DNA from: Annona cherimola
Taxonomy: Eukaryota > Streptophyta > Magnoliopsida > Magnoliales > Annonaceae
NCBI GenBank assembly: GCA_030490835.1
Contig: CM059975.1
Span: 37,480,133 to 37,544,132, forward strand
Direction: 5' to 3'
DNA: 64,000 bases
Positions 37,464 through 48,682 of the stretch are shown here, one piece after another. The notes beneath the pieces are model-generated. The model made no database searches, was not told the DNA's origin, and saw nothing but the letters and a program-made list of their open reading frames with translations. The translations under genes were made by a program, and so were the position numbers. Every line of letters begins with the position of its first letter. Position 1 is the stretch's first letter.

Positions 37464-37895
37464 GGTAATTTGCATATGTACCAACACAGTTTGATGCTAA
37501 TTGCAAATATACCTATATAGTTTAACGAATTATATATTACCCGCACATGGTTTCACCAAAATTGCGTATTACCCTCATGCCGTTAACTGTAATTAATATA
37601 TGGCATTATATTTTGAAAAATGATGAAAATACCCTCATAGGTATACATAGTTTCATTTGGGTAATATGCAATTTTGGTGAAACTGTGTAGGGTTGATATG
37701 CAATTTGTGAAACTATGGATGAGGATATTTTCGTCACTTTTAAAATATAAAGTTAGATATTAACAATAGTTAACAGCGTGAGGGTAATACACAATTTTGG
37801 TGAAAATATGTGGGGATAATATACAATTCGTAAAATTGCGTTGGTATATCTACAATTAATGTCAATACTATGTGCATATATATGCAAATTACCCT
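37464..37895. mobile_element. Palindromic MITE inside the copia leader
   Basis: The termini are GGTAATTTGCATATGTA and its inverse ATATGCAAATTACCC. The arms are inverse copies over more than 150 bp (TTTCACCAAAATTGCGTATTACCCTC against its complement). No coding frame belongs to it. Confidence 0.78.
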
Positions 37896-38235
37896 TTTGG
37901 TTATGCATATACCTAGGTTGTTTTTATTTTTTACCGAAACAATCAATGCTTATATGATTGTGTGGCTCAAGTTCGACATGCAAGCGGATTACCACGTCAT
38001 ATATGAATTCAGAAATAACATACCCTTTTGGAACAATATATGCGTTGTTTATTTTTATTTTATTAATATTGATAATGTCGTAGCTCTTGGATTGAGCACC
38101 ATCTCGAATTATTTATGGGACCGGGCATCAAGTTCTTTCATCAGTTCATGTCTAATTGAATTCGGTTATTAAACAATCTGGGAAGTGCTTTATTCTTATT
38201 GGATTCGGTTAATGAATATCTATATCATATATATA
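37896..38235. other. Copia leader or inserted sequence, unclassified
   Basis: A 100-codon plus-strand open frame (37870-38172) begins inside the MITE and has no recognisable domain. I do not call a gene. Confidence 0.35.
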
Positions 38236-38238
38236 GGG

Positions 38239-38452
38239 GCTTGATCTTTTTAGGGCCCAAAAATGTATTTTTTTTTCATGGGAAAGTAAATCTAAATGTA
38301 TTAAATCTATAAACTAAATTTTGCCATTTTTGGATGTTTTTACTTGCCCATGAAAAAAATGGTAAAACTTGATTTATAGATTTAATACACTTAGATTTAC
38401 TTGCCCATAAAAAAATATAAAACATACATTTTTGGGCCTGAAAAGATCAGGC
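38239..38452. mobile_element. Snap-back element, terminus type III
   Basis: The left end is TTGATCTTTTTAGGGCCC and the right end GGGCCTGAAAAGATCAGG. Inside, AAATCTATAAACTAAATTTTGCC is inverted as GGTAAAACTTGATTTATAG, again the shared core family. Confidence 0.7.
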
Positions 38453-38499
38453 GTCATATATATATTCCGATTGGATTTTTCTCTATTTGGATTTTTAGG

Positions 38500-39515
38500 C
38501 AAAACCATCCCCTTTTTAATCTAGTTCTTCCTTTCTTGAAAAAATCTCAAGCCATTTTTCAATAAAAAATCAAAAGCAGAAACCCATCTCTGCTGCCTGC
38601 GACGATGCCTGCTGGATAGGTTGCCAGCAATGGTGTCGTGCTGCTACCGGTGGCAGCAGCTAGGTGGCGACGATGGGCAGCAGCGGCTAAACGATGGTGG
38701 CAACTGCGGGATGGTGGCTACTAGGGTTTCACAGTTTCCAGGTTGGGGAAGAAGATAAAATTTTTACTTAAAAACCCTGGCCAGAAAGTATTTGCAAAAC
38801 CTCCCCAGCTAGAAAGAATTTACACATTGTTTTACAGATCCAGGCCAGACCTAGTTAGGTCCTGGCCCAAATTTAGCTAGGCTCAGTCACACCTCACCTT
38901 TACTCTTGGGCAAGTCTTGCCTCAAGCCTACCCGCGACCCAACCCAAGGCCCAATGGTCTCTTCTCTTTGCTCTGGGTTAGGGCCTGCTTAAGCCCAGGT
39001 GGGACAAGCCTGACCCAGACCCAGCCTAGCCCTTTCGAGCTCTGACCTCTTCACACGTGGCAAAATGTGAATGGTCTAAACTAGTTTTTATGCATTTTGC
39101 AATTTTTATGTCTGATTTGGACAATCCAATAGTGGTTTTCTATGTTTTGGACCATTTTGAATCAAATGGAAGGGTCTGATTGAGCCAAATATGTTAAAAA
39201 AATATAAGTTTTTGTGAATTTATGTATATGCATGCAATTTTTGAATTATATGTGTCATTAATTCGTATGGTTAATTTATGAAAATTTAGAACGCGATTTG
39301 TGAATAATTTTCATGCATCTATGATTTGCTGCTTTCTATTAAAATTTTATTTATCATGCAAAATTTAAATTTTCGATTTTTTTAGAATTTTAAATTCAAA
39401 TAATAGTACAAATATTCTTTATGAATGTCTAATATTTTGGAATAAATTAATTAAAATAACATGTTGCTAAAGTAGCTTCTTTTACGTAGATTAATTTATT
39501 TTTAAAACATTAAGA
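38500..39515. other. Copia untranslated leader, GC-rich part
   Basis: 38580-39060 is markedly GC-richer (GGCAGCAGC and GACCCAGCC words) than the flanks. No open frame is of note. It probably belongs to the element leader or is a further insertion. Confidence 0.4.
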
Positions 39516-39900
39516 TGATTATGTGAGTGTAATTCATGCGGATATTAATCGGCCCGAAGGAAGGTTAATATTTGGCCGAATTGCATACACACCTATAGTA
39601 ATAAATATGTAATAATTATTTGACACTCTATTTGGACAACAAGTCAGTTCAAAAAAAGACTTATTAGTCGACAAGATTTTATTTTCAATATTTGATTACT
39701 GCACCAAAATGTTGTGGATATGCAATTAATGCAGATATTAATCGACCCAAAAGAAGGTCAATATTTGGCCGGATTACAAGACACCTGCAATGATAAATAT
39801 GTGATAATTATTAGGTATTTCATGTGAACAATAGTCTGTCCAAAGAAAAGCTTATTGTTTGACAGAATTTTATTATCAATATTTGATTACTGCACCAAGA
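39516..39900 (+). repeat. ~190-bp tandem direct repeat in the copia leader
   Basis: Two copies (about 39516-39708 and 39720-39900), each with GATATTAATCG(G/A)CCC, TCAATATTTGGCCG and TCAATATTTGATTACTGCACCA. Confidence 0.85.
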
Positions 39901-40139
39901 ATACCACTTATAAGTCAATACTTTTGTCGAAAGACTAAATATTAATATTGTGCTAGGTATCTTGTGATGGGCCCTACCACTATTTAAATTGCTAAAGTTC
40001 TATATAAAACTTATGTAAATATATTATTCTGTTCAAATTTTCAATTAATTTATATGCTTATTTTATATAAGCTAATATTTATTCTATTTTCATGTTGAAA
40101 TAATGAAAATAAAATATTATGATCATTCTTAACTTTATG

Positions 40140-41090
40140 AACTCACTACTCTTGCTGTTAATAGCTCTAATGAGGAAAAACGAAAACTTTAAGAGATAAG
40201 ATTGTTTTAATTGCATGAATTTTATGATTATAAAGTGTAAAATTTTAGAACCTTTCAAGGAGCATCATGTCCAAAAAATTAATTAAAGACAAAATTTCTA
40301 TTAAAAATTTGAAAAGCACTTTGCTGAAAGTAATAAAGCTAAAACGAGTACAATTCGGTTGAATTTGATTTTAATAAGGTATAAGGTTAAAGAAAATATA
40401 AGGAAGTACCTGTCTCATCTTACATTGAAACTAAAGGCACTAAAGTAAAAGCGAATTTGCTCGGCATTTAGTTTTGATTCTCTCGACACAATTTGGTTAT
40501 TTTAAAGTTAATTATGACTAACGAAAGGATAAATGTAACTTAATGAGCTCATTTTTATTGTATGCAAAAGGAGAATAGGTTAAAGCAAGAAAAGACTAAA
40601 AGTACTCACTTGACAAGTACTTATAAAGACGTGAAAAGGATTAGGAAACTACGGGTGGTCTAACACAAAAGAAACCAAATAAGAAATTTGGTTATTACTT
40701 TTGTCAGGCTATTGGACACATAGAGAAGAATTGTACCAATAAGGTTATATTTTTCATTTTGGTTTGTTCAGCAATTAATTTAGCGTTAGCCCCAAGACAC
40801 ATTTTTATGAATAGATTTGGTGTTGCTATTCATGTAAAGGTGTCTATGCAGGGTTGCTTGAGTTGCCAAAAGACTAAATGATGATGAAAGATTCATTAAT
40901 GGAGGCAATGACAAAACAGATGCGGTTAAGGCTATATGGATATTTAAGTTATTATTAAAAATTTAATTTTATTTGAATTTAAAAGAGACATATGATATCA
41001 TGTTCTTGAGAATTTAGTTTTTATTTCTATATTGAATAAATTTGGCTATTCTTTTCATTTGAAAATAGTCAATTTAGTCTCTTTTCTTGA
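40140..41090 (+). pseudogene. Copia gag and protease/pre-integrase remnants
   Basis: Gag traces include REYLSHLTLKLKAL and a zinc knuckle at about 40690-40737: YFCQAIGHIEKNC, with X4-H-X4-C spacing and a Tyr where the first Cys should be. Downstream, frame-broken protease and gag-pre-integrase sequence continues with IHVKVSMQGCLS and KFGYSFHLK. Many stops; inactive. Confidence 0.75.
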
Positions 41091-41163
41091 ATTTGAATAT
41101 TATTGAATATGCTGAACAATTTCAAGAAACAAATCCTATGATCCCATATTCAGTTCCTTTGAG

Positions 41164-41573
41164 ACAAAAAATGTTAATTTTTTTAGGATATTGAGCTTGA
41201 AGGTGAGATGAGGTTAAAAACTAAGCCTTTAAAGAAAAATCTTACACAATATCGTTGAAAATCTCTCTTATCAAGATTAACAGGTTATTCCTGATGATCA
41301 AGCTTAATAGCCTCAAGAATGGATGTCATTGAAGAGATATACTAGAGAAAGAAGAAAGCAGTTTCTGATTGGTGGATCAAAAATGTTAGTTTTTTGATAA
41401 TATTGAGCTTGAGGGAGAGATAAGGTTAAAGACTATGTCTTTAAAGAGAAATATTATAAGACGTCGTTGAAAATCTCTCTGATCAAAATTAACAGGTTAT
41501 TCCTAATGATCAAGCTCAACACCCTCAAGAATGGATGTCATTAAAGAGATATACTAGAGAAAGGATAATGTGG
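41164..41573 (+). repeat. ~200-bp tandem direct repeat in copia pol
   Basis: Copies at about 41164-41360 and 41383-41573. Each has GATATTGAGCTTGA(A/G)GG, AACAGGTTATTCCT and CTCAAGAATGGATGTCATT. The repeat lies where the integrase core should be, and no integrase D-D-E motifs are seen between protease and RT. Confidence 0.8.
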
Positions 41574-41699
41574 TTTTTTATTGTTACATCATATTTCTCC
41601 AATATTTTAGGATGACATTGGATTGGTGGAAGGTAATCCCATCAAGCAATGCAACATATAAACTTTCAAAAGTAGATTGATGTCATAAATATGTGATTA

Positions 41700-42240
41700 A
41701 GTTTATAAAAGATAATCATAATTTGGTAGCATGTCCCATTACCTGAAGGTACAAAAGCTTATCGATTGTAAATGGATGTTTAGACCAAAAGGGATTTAAA
41801 AAGGTAATATGGAAAGACATTAGGCTTGTCTTGTCACAATGAACTTTGCTCAAAATGAAGGTTTGGATCACAAAGAGACTTTCTCTCTAGTTTCATTGAA
41901 AATTTCTTTTAAGATAAATGACTTTAGTATTAGGTTTTAACCTTGAGTTACAGTAAATTTATGTAAAGATAATATTTCTCAATTACGACATTGATAAAAT
42001 GATATATAAAGTGTAACCCAAAGACTTTGTGCTAAAAATTACAAAGAATATGGTTTTTAGATTTTTAAATAAAAATTCATTTATGAGTTCAAGCAAATTT
42101 TCTATTAATGTTGTTGCAAATTTCATCAAATCGTCATTTCTTTTGGTTTTGAAATGAATTCGGTTGATGATTGCATATACTATAAGTTCAGTGGGAGTAA
42201 TCACCGGTTCAGTGGAAATAATACACAGACATACTTTTCT
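41700..42240 (+). pseudogene. Copia reverse transcriptase remnant
   Basis: Frame-broken traces include LIDCKWMFRPKGI, NEGLDHKETFSLVSLK and, further on, NFLLMLLQ and FGFEMNSVDDCIY-like codons at 42130-42185. Only the N-terminal half is clear; the catalytic YVDD box was not found intact. Confidence 0.7.
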
Positions 42241-42299
42241 AATATCAATATAAGTTTATTGCATAAATTAAAATATTTTATTAAAGAAATTTGAAATAA

Positions 42300-43171
42300 A
42301 AATCTTAAAAATACATCTTTTCAATTAGGATTCAAATATATCAGAAATACTCTTGACGTATTCTTGTATTATCACAAAAGACCTATATTAAGAAAGTACT
42401 TAAGATACTTCGCGTGCAGGATTACAAAATAAAAAATACCTCCTTGTTAAGATTGACAAATTTTGTTTCAATCAGTATCCCAAGAATGATTTTAAATCTA
42501 ATAAAATGCAAAAGACTCCCTATGCTCTAGCAGCGGAAAGTTTGATTTATGCTCAGGTTTTGTATCTCAGGTTTGTATACATTTGGATATTGTATACATT
42601 GTTGGAATGTTAAGTAGAAATTTAAGTAATTCAAAAATGGATCTTTTCGATGCAATCAAACAATTTTTTTAAAAGCACTTTTAGAGAATAAAACAGTACA
42701 TGTTCACATATAGAAAATTAGTTAAGTTAGAGATCATTTGATATTTATATTTTGACTTTTTTGGATGTGAATACAGTTTCAGATCCACTTTAGGCTATAT
42801 CTATCTATTTGTTGGAAAGCTATATCAAGAAAGAATGTTTAGATGACATTCATAGCTTTTCAACTATGATAACAGAGTTTAAAGCATATTATGAGACATC
42901 TAATTATGAAATATGACTACAGAATTTTACTACAGAGCTACAAAATATAAATAACATAGAATGATCACCTAAGTTATTTTGTGACAATAAATTGGTAATC
43001 ATATATTTCAACAACAACAGGATTTTAACTATGTTCCTGGTTGTTAAGGAAAGGATTCAGAAAAATAAAGTGCCTATAAAGCATATTGCGACAAACTCCA
43101 AGGTTGTTGATCCGCTTGTTAAGGGTAACACCAGAAGATCTTTCATGAGTGCACTACTCATATGAGTGTTG
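42300..43171 (+). pseudogene. Copia RNase H remnant
   Basis: Traces include LDIVYIVGMLSRNLSN (about 42580-42640), a Cys-Asp-Asn run LFCDNKLVI and KNKVPIKHIATNSKVVDPL (about 43060-43120), in the usual order for the end of copia pol. Stops are frequent. Confidence 0.75.
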
Positions 43172-43601
43172 TATCATTTAATGATATGCTAATTAAGTGT
43201 GAATTTGTATTTATTTACTTTTTTGGTTTGAACACTTACTATGGTTATAGATATTTTTTGCAGAAATAAAGTACTCAATATTTTGGTTATTCAGTATTTT
43301 GGTTTTGGTGTAATCTTACCAAATAAGTCGGTCCAGTTGAAAATAGACATGTTAGATCTCATTACATGTAATTTCCATGTTGCACGTCCATAATTGATTT
43401 ATGTCATTTAGTTATGTTTAACATATGTGACCATGAATTAGTCTAGTTATGATAAGTGTGATAAAGGCCGCTTTGATCCTATGTTGGCATAACTGATGGA
43501 TGAGATTGTTCGGAGATAATTTTGGTGATGATAGCAAAAGATTTTGAGATCATAAGGTTATATATATAATCATAAAATTATATATAGTCCAAGTGGGAGA
43601 T

Positions 43602-44060
43602 TATTAGATTTTTGGACACACATAGATAATAAATATATATATATGTTATCATACATAGAGGTCCAAAATTATAAAGTAATCTTATAAGGTTTATGAGACC
43701 AAATCATCTAATAAGTATGAGTCTCTTACGCGTAAAAATCTTATTACCGATTTTCTAATTTCTAGTTTTATAATGAGCTAAATTAGAAATATGAAAGATA
43801 AGTACACTATATAAACGGTTGTAGTCCCCACGTTATGCACTATTAAAATTTCTTTTCTCATATCCCATCATTGAAAAAGATGATCCACCTTTTCCAAAAA
43901 ATCCTAAGGCATTAACTTGGAAGACCCAAAAATAACCATATTAAAAACCAATTGCTTCTATGGATTAAAGTACGCTTCAGCTTATGGTTTATTTTTATAA
44001 TGATTTAATATAAAGGATCCTAGGGTGATTATGATTTTAATCAATAAGGTTTTCCCAACA
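43602..44060 (+). repeat. 3' LTR of the copia element (LTR B)
   Basis: It starts TATTAGATTTTTGGACAC after PPT AAGTGGGAGA and ends AAGGTTTTCCCAACA. It is followed by TSD TAAGC. Confidence 0.88.
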
Positions 44061-44091
44061 TAAGCTACGCATTTTCTTTTCAACAGTAGTG

Positions 44092-45060
44092 TAGGGGTGC
44101 AACTGGAGCTAATGGAACTCGGGTTCACCTCAATCCTGGCCCTAACCCTAACCCTATTTATCAATCTAAACTCTAACTCTATTTTTGAAATTCGGGCTTG
44201 GGATGAGTTTTGGGCTAAAATTTGGGTTGAAATTATTCTGTATATTTATTATCCATTTTATATTTATTCAACTTTAAATCTATCATTAAAAGAATCAAAA
44301 ACGATAATTTTCTATTTTTAAGCAAAAATTTAAGAGTGCTTAAGAATGTAAAGAAGAAAAATCTCTTTTAAATATTCCCTTTAAATTAAGTAGATTAATA
44401 ACCATTCCTAAAAAAAAGAGTAGATTAGTAACCTGTTTTAGAAAATGAAAAGGTATATCATTTTCTTATTATGCAATTTAATATTAATATCATAACCATA
44501 TATACAAACATTAATATCTAATTATAAGAAAAATCTTATAATGTCAATCATAATAAAAAAAATTCAACAATCATAGTATTAAGTCAAATAAGATTACAAT
44601 GAATTTATTTCAAGTAGAACAAATATCTAATCACTAATATTAATTGAAACAACCAAATGATAACATCTTATATAAGCGATTAAGTTACAACACTAAATAA
44701 AACATCTCAAGTCCTAAAAATAGTTTTCATTTTTTTAACTTGAAACTACTACTAAACCAAAACTCTTTTTTCATAAAAGAAAATATAAAATATATTATAT
44801 TATATTATATAATTGAACTTAAGAAGGAATAATGCATATATCGTATAAAATAAATGGAATATACATGAAGAGAATGAGACTGGTTTTATATGAAGTATAA
44901 AATAAATATAAAAATATGTTATATATAATTGAGTTTGGGTTCAGCTTAACTCAGGACCAAATTCTTTTCAATTCGAGTTCAATAGTAGACAGTTTTAACA
45001 CTGCTTTGAACGGTTCAGTGGGTCGGGTTCGGGTTGAGCCCGGCCCAAGTTGCACCCCTA
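44092..45060. mobile_element. hAT-like non-autonomous element
   Basis: It starts TAGGGGTGCAACTGG and ends CCCAAGTTGCACCCCTA. Subterminal GGCCCTAACCCTAACCC and GGGTCGGGTTCGGG are typical of this group. The flanks do not match as an 8-bp TSD, so the ends may have been reshuffled. The telomere-like CCCTAACCCTAACCC is part of the subterminal repeat, not a telomere. The 74-codon frame inside is not supported. Confidence 0.7.
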
Positions 45061-45439
45061 GTTTGTTCTTATTCCAAGGATTTCGTCGGTCTTAGCCGAA
45101 GCTAATCTGGTACAGTCATCAAAAAAATTTCCATTTTTCAAGAATTATGATTGATGAAACTCCCTCAGATAATTGAGTCCGTGGTAGTAATTAAATTCAT
45201 TTATGATTATCTTAATGACAAAGTTAGGTCATGAGAAAATTTTCAAGATTACATATTTACGATGACATAAAGAAAAGAGATGACTGGTTGGTTTAATTAG
45301 AATATTCACATAACGTTAGCAATAAATATACACAAAAATATATAATGGTGAAATAATTAATAAATTAAAGAAAATAGATAGAAGCACATTAAATAAACTA
45401 TGGTGTTGTTTCATTGTGATTAAATAATTTCCAATGATA

Positions 45440-45735
45440 TATAAGGGACAATTAGTAATCCATGAAACTTTTCAAACTAAAAATTTTCAATCTAAAACTT
45501 TTCATTCTCAACAAATATTCTATTCTTTAATTATTTATTCACTTCTTTATGGACAACTATTTTACTTTTTAAACATTTCTACACAACTACCAACACATAT
45601 AACTAATCTATTTTAACTTTATTTTTTATTCATTATCATTACCTATATCATATCACATTAATTTCTCACATTTCAAAAATTTTTATGCTAATAACTTTGC
45701 ATTAAAAGTTTTATCACTCCCTAAACACACACATA
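45440..45735. mobile_element. Tourist-like MITE, degenerate
   Basis: Family body TTTTCAATCTAAAACTTTTC, then CATATCACAT and AAAAGTTTTATCACT, ending CCCTAAACACAC. It is shared with copy 2 (50600-50875), so it predates the duplication. Confidence 0.7.
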
Positions 45736-45794
45736 ATTTATTAATAAAACAGTTGCAGAAGTGTGAAAAAGTAGTACGGGGTCGATCATAACTC

Positions 45795-46080
45795 GGCCCG
45801 TGGACGACAAACGGCTTGTATGAGAACTCGTTCCCATAGCTATAAGTGGAAACTAATTTAATTCATGTATTTCTAGGTTGTATTTTAAAGATCAAACCAT
45901 ATATTATATATAAAATAAAATTCTAACCGTTTAGATTGAAATTCATGCACATCAGATAATTTTTGTTAATAAACTATAATCCAAGTATTATAAAAGTATA
46001 CATGTTTTTAAACTAGAAGTAATTTTCATAGTATAATATATAATCTGAAACCTCATGTAATATGTATTTTAATTTTCAAC
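45795..46080. repeat. Repeat family with four copies in the window
   Basis: GGCTTGTATGAGAA, TTGTATTTTAAAGATC and AAACTATAATC recur at 47340-47575, 50945-51205 and 52760-52990. Two of these come from the segmental duplication; the pairing inside each copy is older. Confidence 0.7.
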
Positions 46081-46435
46081 CGGATGAGTCTGCCAACTGA
46101 GAGAGTCAAGGGCGTCCGACAACACCTTTTTAATGATGTAAAAGTTTATGTGCTGGATATGTAATATAAGATGGAAAAATATGTGTCACTATAAGTAATT
46201 CCAATTGAAACTATAAAAAAATCGAATTGAGTTAAAATAACCTTTTATATGTTGATAAAAAATCATTAAATATCATTTTATGTGATAAATATATAATTTT
46301 TATAATTTCTGCTTGTCGAAGATCTCATTGATATCTTATTTATGTGAGTATTACTTGCAATAGTTCAAATTATATTTAAAATAAAATATATTACGATTTT
46401 TGAAACACAAAAAAATGAAGTAACCGAAGTAGTTC

Positions 46436-47290
46436 TAAAGGTGCAACTCGGGTCCATGAAACTTAGGTTCATTTCAAATAGATATATATACGTAGATGTT
46501 TAAAAATCTCAAAAAAATATATAAATACATCCAAAAATAGTAAATTTTAGTTTATATGTTAAATACACTTAAATAAACAAGTATATGGAGAAAAAACAAA
46601 AAAAAATTATTGTAAATGGGTATTCTGAGGTGGGTTAAGCGGAACATTTGCTTATCCTCTGCTAACAGGATCACTTCAGATTTGCAAAACCTAAACTCTA
46701 ACGCTCTTTTTGAAAATTGAGTTTGGATTGGGTTCTAGGTTAAAATTTATGTTAATGAATTTACATTTGATTTAAAAGTAATAAGTTTCTAATTTCGTAT
46801 GAATATATAATAATAATAAATCAATAGTAAACATAAAATATATAGTCAAACTACAAGTTCCAAAAATATATAGTCAAACTACATATTTTTAAAAAATAGT
46901 AATATAAAGAATATTTCTAAAAAAAAATTAACATCTAAAGTTAAATGGGAAGAAAATTAATAAATGTAAAAACAAAAGATAAATATAAATGAAAATAATG
47001 TACCTTATTTAAAATATAATCACAATATGCCAAATATATATCTAAATATAAATATAAATAACATAAATATGCAAAATATAAAGAAGTATTGTTTCAATAC
47101 TATTATATAATATGTTTACAATAAATATAAAATAGTAAATCGGGTTCTAAAAACCTATCATATTTACAAATTAGGTTTCTCGAATTTGGGGTTCTCCGTG
47201 CTCGGGTTGTGAAAAAACAATTTCTTATATGGTTCAAAATCGAGTTCGACAGGCCAGGTTCGTGCTTAGTCCAGCCTAAGTTGCACCCTA
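46436..47290. mobile_element. hAT-like element with decayed ends
   Basis: It starts TAAAGGTGCAACTCGGG and ends CTAAGTTGCACCCTA. It contains the right half of a type II snap-back element (46470-46665) that is complete in copy 2. Confidence 0.6.
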
Positions 47291-48195
47291 ATTATGGGGC
47301 CAACGGAACTCAGTCGGGCTCGAATTCTATTGTTACGTCTGCAACAAATGACAAATGGCTTGCATGAGAACCAGTTATGACAGTTGCAAACAGTTGTATT
47401 TCAAAGATCCAATTATGTAATATATTTTAAATAATAACTTAAAATGAAAATCATAGACATCAAATAGCTCGTCTTGATAAACTATAATCTAGGTATTCTA
47501 AAGGTTTATGTTTTTGGATTATAAGTAATATTCATAGCATAATTTATATAATTTGAAATCATCATGTATAAAAATATATACATATATTAAAAATTATAAA
47601 ATTTAGAGTTTTGTGGGTTGTTGAAAATGGTTGATACACTTTAAAAATGATTTATTTTTTACAAAATACATATACCTATATTAAAAATTATAAATTGTAA
47701 TAAATGATTCAATAAGTTTTTATAGAAAATGTTAAAATTTTAAGGTTATTATATCATTTAATGATATGCTAGTTAAGTGCGAGTTTGTATTTATTTATTT
47801 ATTTGGTTTGGATACTTCACTATGGCTATATATATTTTTGTAGAAATAAAGTATTCGGTATTTTGGTTATTCAGTATTTTGGTTTTGGTTTAATCTCACT
47901 AAAAAAGTCAGACTAGTTGGAAATAGACATGTTGCATCACGTTACATGTAATTTTCATGTTGCACATCCATAATTGCACATCCATAATTGATCTATGTCA
48001 TTTAATTATGTTTGATATATGTGACCATAAATGGGTATAGTTACGATGAGTGTGACAAAGGCCGCTTTGATCCTATGTTGGCATAACTGATGGACGAAAT
48101 TGTTCGAAGATAATTTTGGTCATGATAGCAGAAGATTTTGAGGTTGTAAGGTTATATATATAATCCTAAAATTACATATAATCCAAGTGGGAGAT

Positions 48196-48651
48196 TGTTA
48201 GATTTTTGGACACACAGATAATAATTATATATATGTTATCATAAATAGAGGTCCGAAATTATAAAGTGATCTTATAAGGTTTATGAGACCAAATCATCTA
48301 ATTAAGTATGGGTCTCCTATGCATAAAAATCTTTTTGTCTATTTTCTAATTTCTAGTTTTATAATGGGTTAAATTAGAAATATGAAAGATAGGTGCACTA
48401 CATAAACAGTAACGGTCCCCAGGTTATGTACTATTAAGATTTCTTTTCTAATATCCCATCATTGGAAAAAAGAATTACGTTTTCCAGAAAATCCTACGAC
48501 ATTAATTTGGAAGCCCCAGAAACTACCGAATTAAAAAAACATCTACTTCTATGGATTCCGGTACGCTTCCGCTTATGGTTTACTTTCATAGTGATTTAAT
48601 ATAAATGATCCTAGGGTGATTATGATTTTAATCAATAAAGTTTTCCCAACA
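48196..48651 (+). repeat. Third copia LTR (LTR C), duplicate of LTR B
   Basis: It starts TGTTAGATTTTTGG and ends AAAGTTTTCCCAACA, again preceded by AAGTGGGAGA and followed by TAAGC. Its flanks equal those of LTR B, so it is a duplicated 3' LTR and not a solo LTR. It keeps the canonical TG start. Confidence 0.88.
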
Positions 48652-48682
48652 TAAGCTACACATTTGCTTTTCAATAGTAATG

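Larger units (their letters stand above)
36894..44060 (+). mobile_element. Ty1/copia LTR retrotransposon, decayed, integrase core missing
   Basis: It is 7167 bp, flanked by a perfect TSD, TAAGC (36889-36893 and 44061-44065). The LTRs are 454 and 459 bp. The PBS TGGTATCAGAGCC is two bases after the 5' LTR, and the PPT AAGTGGGAGA abuts the 3' LTR. The internal order is leader, gag, protease and pre-integrase, RT, RNase H. RT downstream of protease without an intervening RNase H fits copia. A palindromic MITE and a snap-back element sit in the leader. Both LTR 5' ends read TATT instead of TGTT. Every coding part has stops. Confidence 0.9.
43172..47751. repeat. Segmental tandem duplication, copy 1
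   Basis: This ~4.58-kb unit begins at GTATCATTTAATGATATGCTA in the copia 3' end and ends at AAAATTTTAAGG. Copy 2 follows directly. It contains the copia 3' LTR, two hAT-like elements, a Tourist-like MITE and half of a snap-back element. Confidence 0.88.

Noticed and set aside
37870..38172. 100-codon plus-strand ORF
   Set aside because: Starts in the MITE terminus and crosses into the copia leader; no recognisable domain.
44120..44160. Telomere-like CCCTAACCCTAACCC
   Set aside because: Only two to three units, inside the subterminal repeat of a hAT-like element that recurs at 48.7 kb; not an interstitial telomere.
44092..45060. 8-bp TSD for the first hAT-like element of the duplication
   Set aside because: The flanking octamers CAGTAGTG and GTTTGTTC do not match.
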